A stretch of DNA of 49,955 nucleotides from JAYEMH01 sp034717985 [NCBI: Candidatus Ratteibacteria bacterium] (GTDB taxonomy: Bacteria; CAZDME01; JAYEMH01). The DNA is taken from assembly GCA_034717985.1 (NCBI GenBank), contig JAYEMH010000007.1:1-49955 (forward strand). Reading direction: 5' to 3'. This document shows, piece by piece, positions 49,375-49,955 of this stretch (the first letter of the stretch is position 1; every line of letters begins with the position of its first letter). The notes under the pieces were generated by a model, which worked only from the letters and a program-made list of their open reading frames with translations, was not told the DNA's origin and did not search any database. The position numbers and the translations under genes are program-made.

Positions 49375-49814
49375 CGGCAAAAAAAATTATTCTGGTTTTT
49401 AGTTTTGTCTTAATGATGTTTTGCCTGGGGTGCGCTACACTTGGAATGCAAAAAGGAGCGGCGCCCGGGGATGAAGTTTTTCTGGATATGGAAGAGGTGA
49501 TAGCGGTCAATCCTGACCTGCGTTTTGACGATTTACCCATACCGACCGGTTTCCTAATCGATATTACTAATTCTTACGCTTTTCAAAATCAGGAAACCCG
49601 GGTGGCGCTTTTGCGCTATGCCGGCAAAAATTCTGCGCAGAGCTTAATTCAGTTTTTCGTTGAGCAGATGTCCCGGTATAACTGGGTTCTGCTTAATCAG
49701 GTGGAATTTGAGAAGATTATTCTCAATTTTGAAAAAGCCCGGGAAAGCTGTATTGTGATGATTGAGCCCCAGCGAAACAAGATGCTGGTAACCATTTCTA
49801 TCGCCCCGCGATAG
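49371..49814 (+). CDS. Putative lipoprotein of unknown function
   Basis: A 147-residue protein with signal peptide and lipobox CLGC (Cys near residue 21). The mature part has LDMEEVIAVNPDLRFDDLPIPTGF followed by a compact alpha/beta region (ALLRYAGKNSAQSLIQFFVEQMSRYNWVLLNQVEFEKIILNFEKA, then a strand CIVMIEP and VTISIAP). The order 'strand, LIQFF..QM..YNW, strand' is like the small domain of outer-membrane lipoproteins in delta-proteobacteria, but no named family is claimed. Translationally coupled to the PHP gene. Confidence 0.65.
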   Translation: MTAKKIILVFSFVLMMFCLGCATLGMQKGAAPGDEVFLDMEEVIAVNPDLRFDDLPIPTGFLIDITNSYAFQNQETRVALLRYAGKNSAQSLIQFFVEQMSRYNWVLLNQVEFEKIILNFEKARESCIVMIEPQRNKMLVTISIAPR

Positions 49815-49839
49815 GCTCCTAAAAAGTACTGTTAGCTAA

Positions 49840-49880
49840 ATTTTAAAAGTGCACAGTTTAAGAATTAAAAGTGCACAAGC
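49840..49880. repeat. Pair of TTAAAAGTGCACA direct repeats at window end
   Basis: TTTTAAAAGTGCACA near 49842-49855 and ATTAAAAGTGCACA near 49864-49877. Spaced repeats of this form occur at ends of some IS21-like insertion sequences, so a mobile element may begin here and continue past the window. The rest of 49815-49955 shows no gene. Confidence 0.35.
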
Positions 49881-49955
49881 TTTAAGTCCTTAGTTTTAGC
49901 TCTTTGGATACCCGTAAGTTTATTGTTGTGCCATATCCTTATCTCAGATAATCCG

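Overview
The window reads as a stretch of chromosome from an uncultivated diderm (Gram-negative-type) bacterium. The outer-membrane logic is clear: a TonB-like C-terminal domain protein, a predicted beta-barrel, several lipoproteins plus Lgt, and large secreted surface proteins. Gene density is high, most genes lie on the + strand in tightly overlapping operons (ATGA and TAATG junctions), and sigma-70-like promoters (TTGACA/TATAAT with 17-nt spacers) are common. The mix of archaeal-type phosphoglycerate mutases, CimA, GSI-alpha-like glutamine synthetase and iterated intergenic palindromes would suit a candidate phylum such as Omnitrophota, but that placement is inference.

Layout. 262-11436: hisI followed by a complete but interrupted tryptophan set. 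trpE-trpG, a membrane protein, then trpD-trpC-trpF, a TPR/metallopeptidase, a HIT protein, a broken four-helix-bundle gene, apgM, and finally trpB-trpA. 11516-14825: a small zinc-ribbon protein, sugar-nucleotide genes (GMP and PMM/PGM) and signal peptidase I. 15049-18846: TonB-like protein, UPF0280 protein, NAD synthetase and convergent glutamine synthetase. 19016-22514: rpsU, TPR protein, lipoprotein, pgsA-plsY-gpsA phospholipid genes, MerR-like regulator, tRNA-Pro(GGG). 22775-29865: aspartate-family pathway (hom, thrC, a probable ApgM-type homoserine kinase, lysC) plus cimA for isoleucine. 29869-35139: BioY, NrnA-type DHH phosphoesterase, site-2 protease, tRNA-Arg(CCG), PilZ protein, Lgt and a nitronate monooxygenase-like enzyme.

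35154-48682 is the accessory region. A RAYT transposase with 18-bp inverted repeats stands next to the first of three copies of the 5' half of tRNA-Arg(CCT). Truncated copies at 35921 and 45341 and the intact gene at 48605 delimit two related segments. Segment A (about 9.4 kb) carries a four-gene secreted/surface module ending in a 1761-residue protein. Segment B (about 3.3 kb, AT-rich) carries an orphan secreted protein, an IS3 remnant, a small ORF and an AAA ATPase. Both segments start with a 78-bp conserved end bearing phased CCAATT words, and copies 2 and 3 share a perfect 117-bp repeat that includes a consensus promoter. I read this as tandem site-specific insertion of recombinase-less elements that supply a new promoter and 5' half to the tRNA, opposite to the usual 3'-half replacement. 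No integrase is visible in the window.

Several intergenic gaps (about 30-215, 7714-8222, 14851-14999, 15685-15766, 16516-16707, 22519-22747, 24480-24660) hold imperfect palindromes built from iterated short words. Three of them are copies of one roughly 150-190 bp dispersed element. After the tRNA the chromosome resumes with a PHP-domain phosphoesterase and a lipoprotein, and ends with a pair of direct repeats that may be the edge of an insertion sequence.
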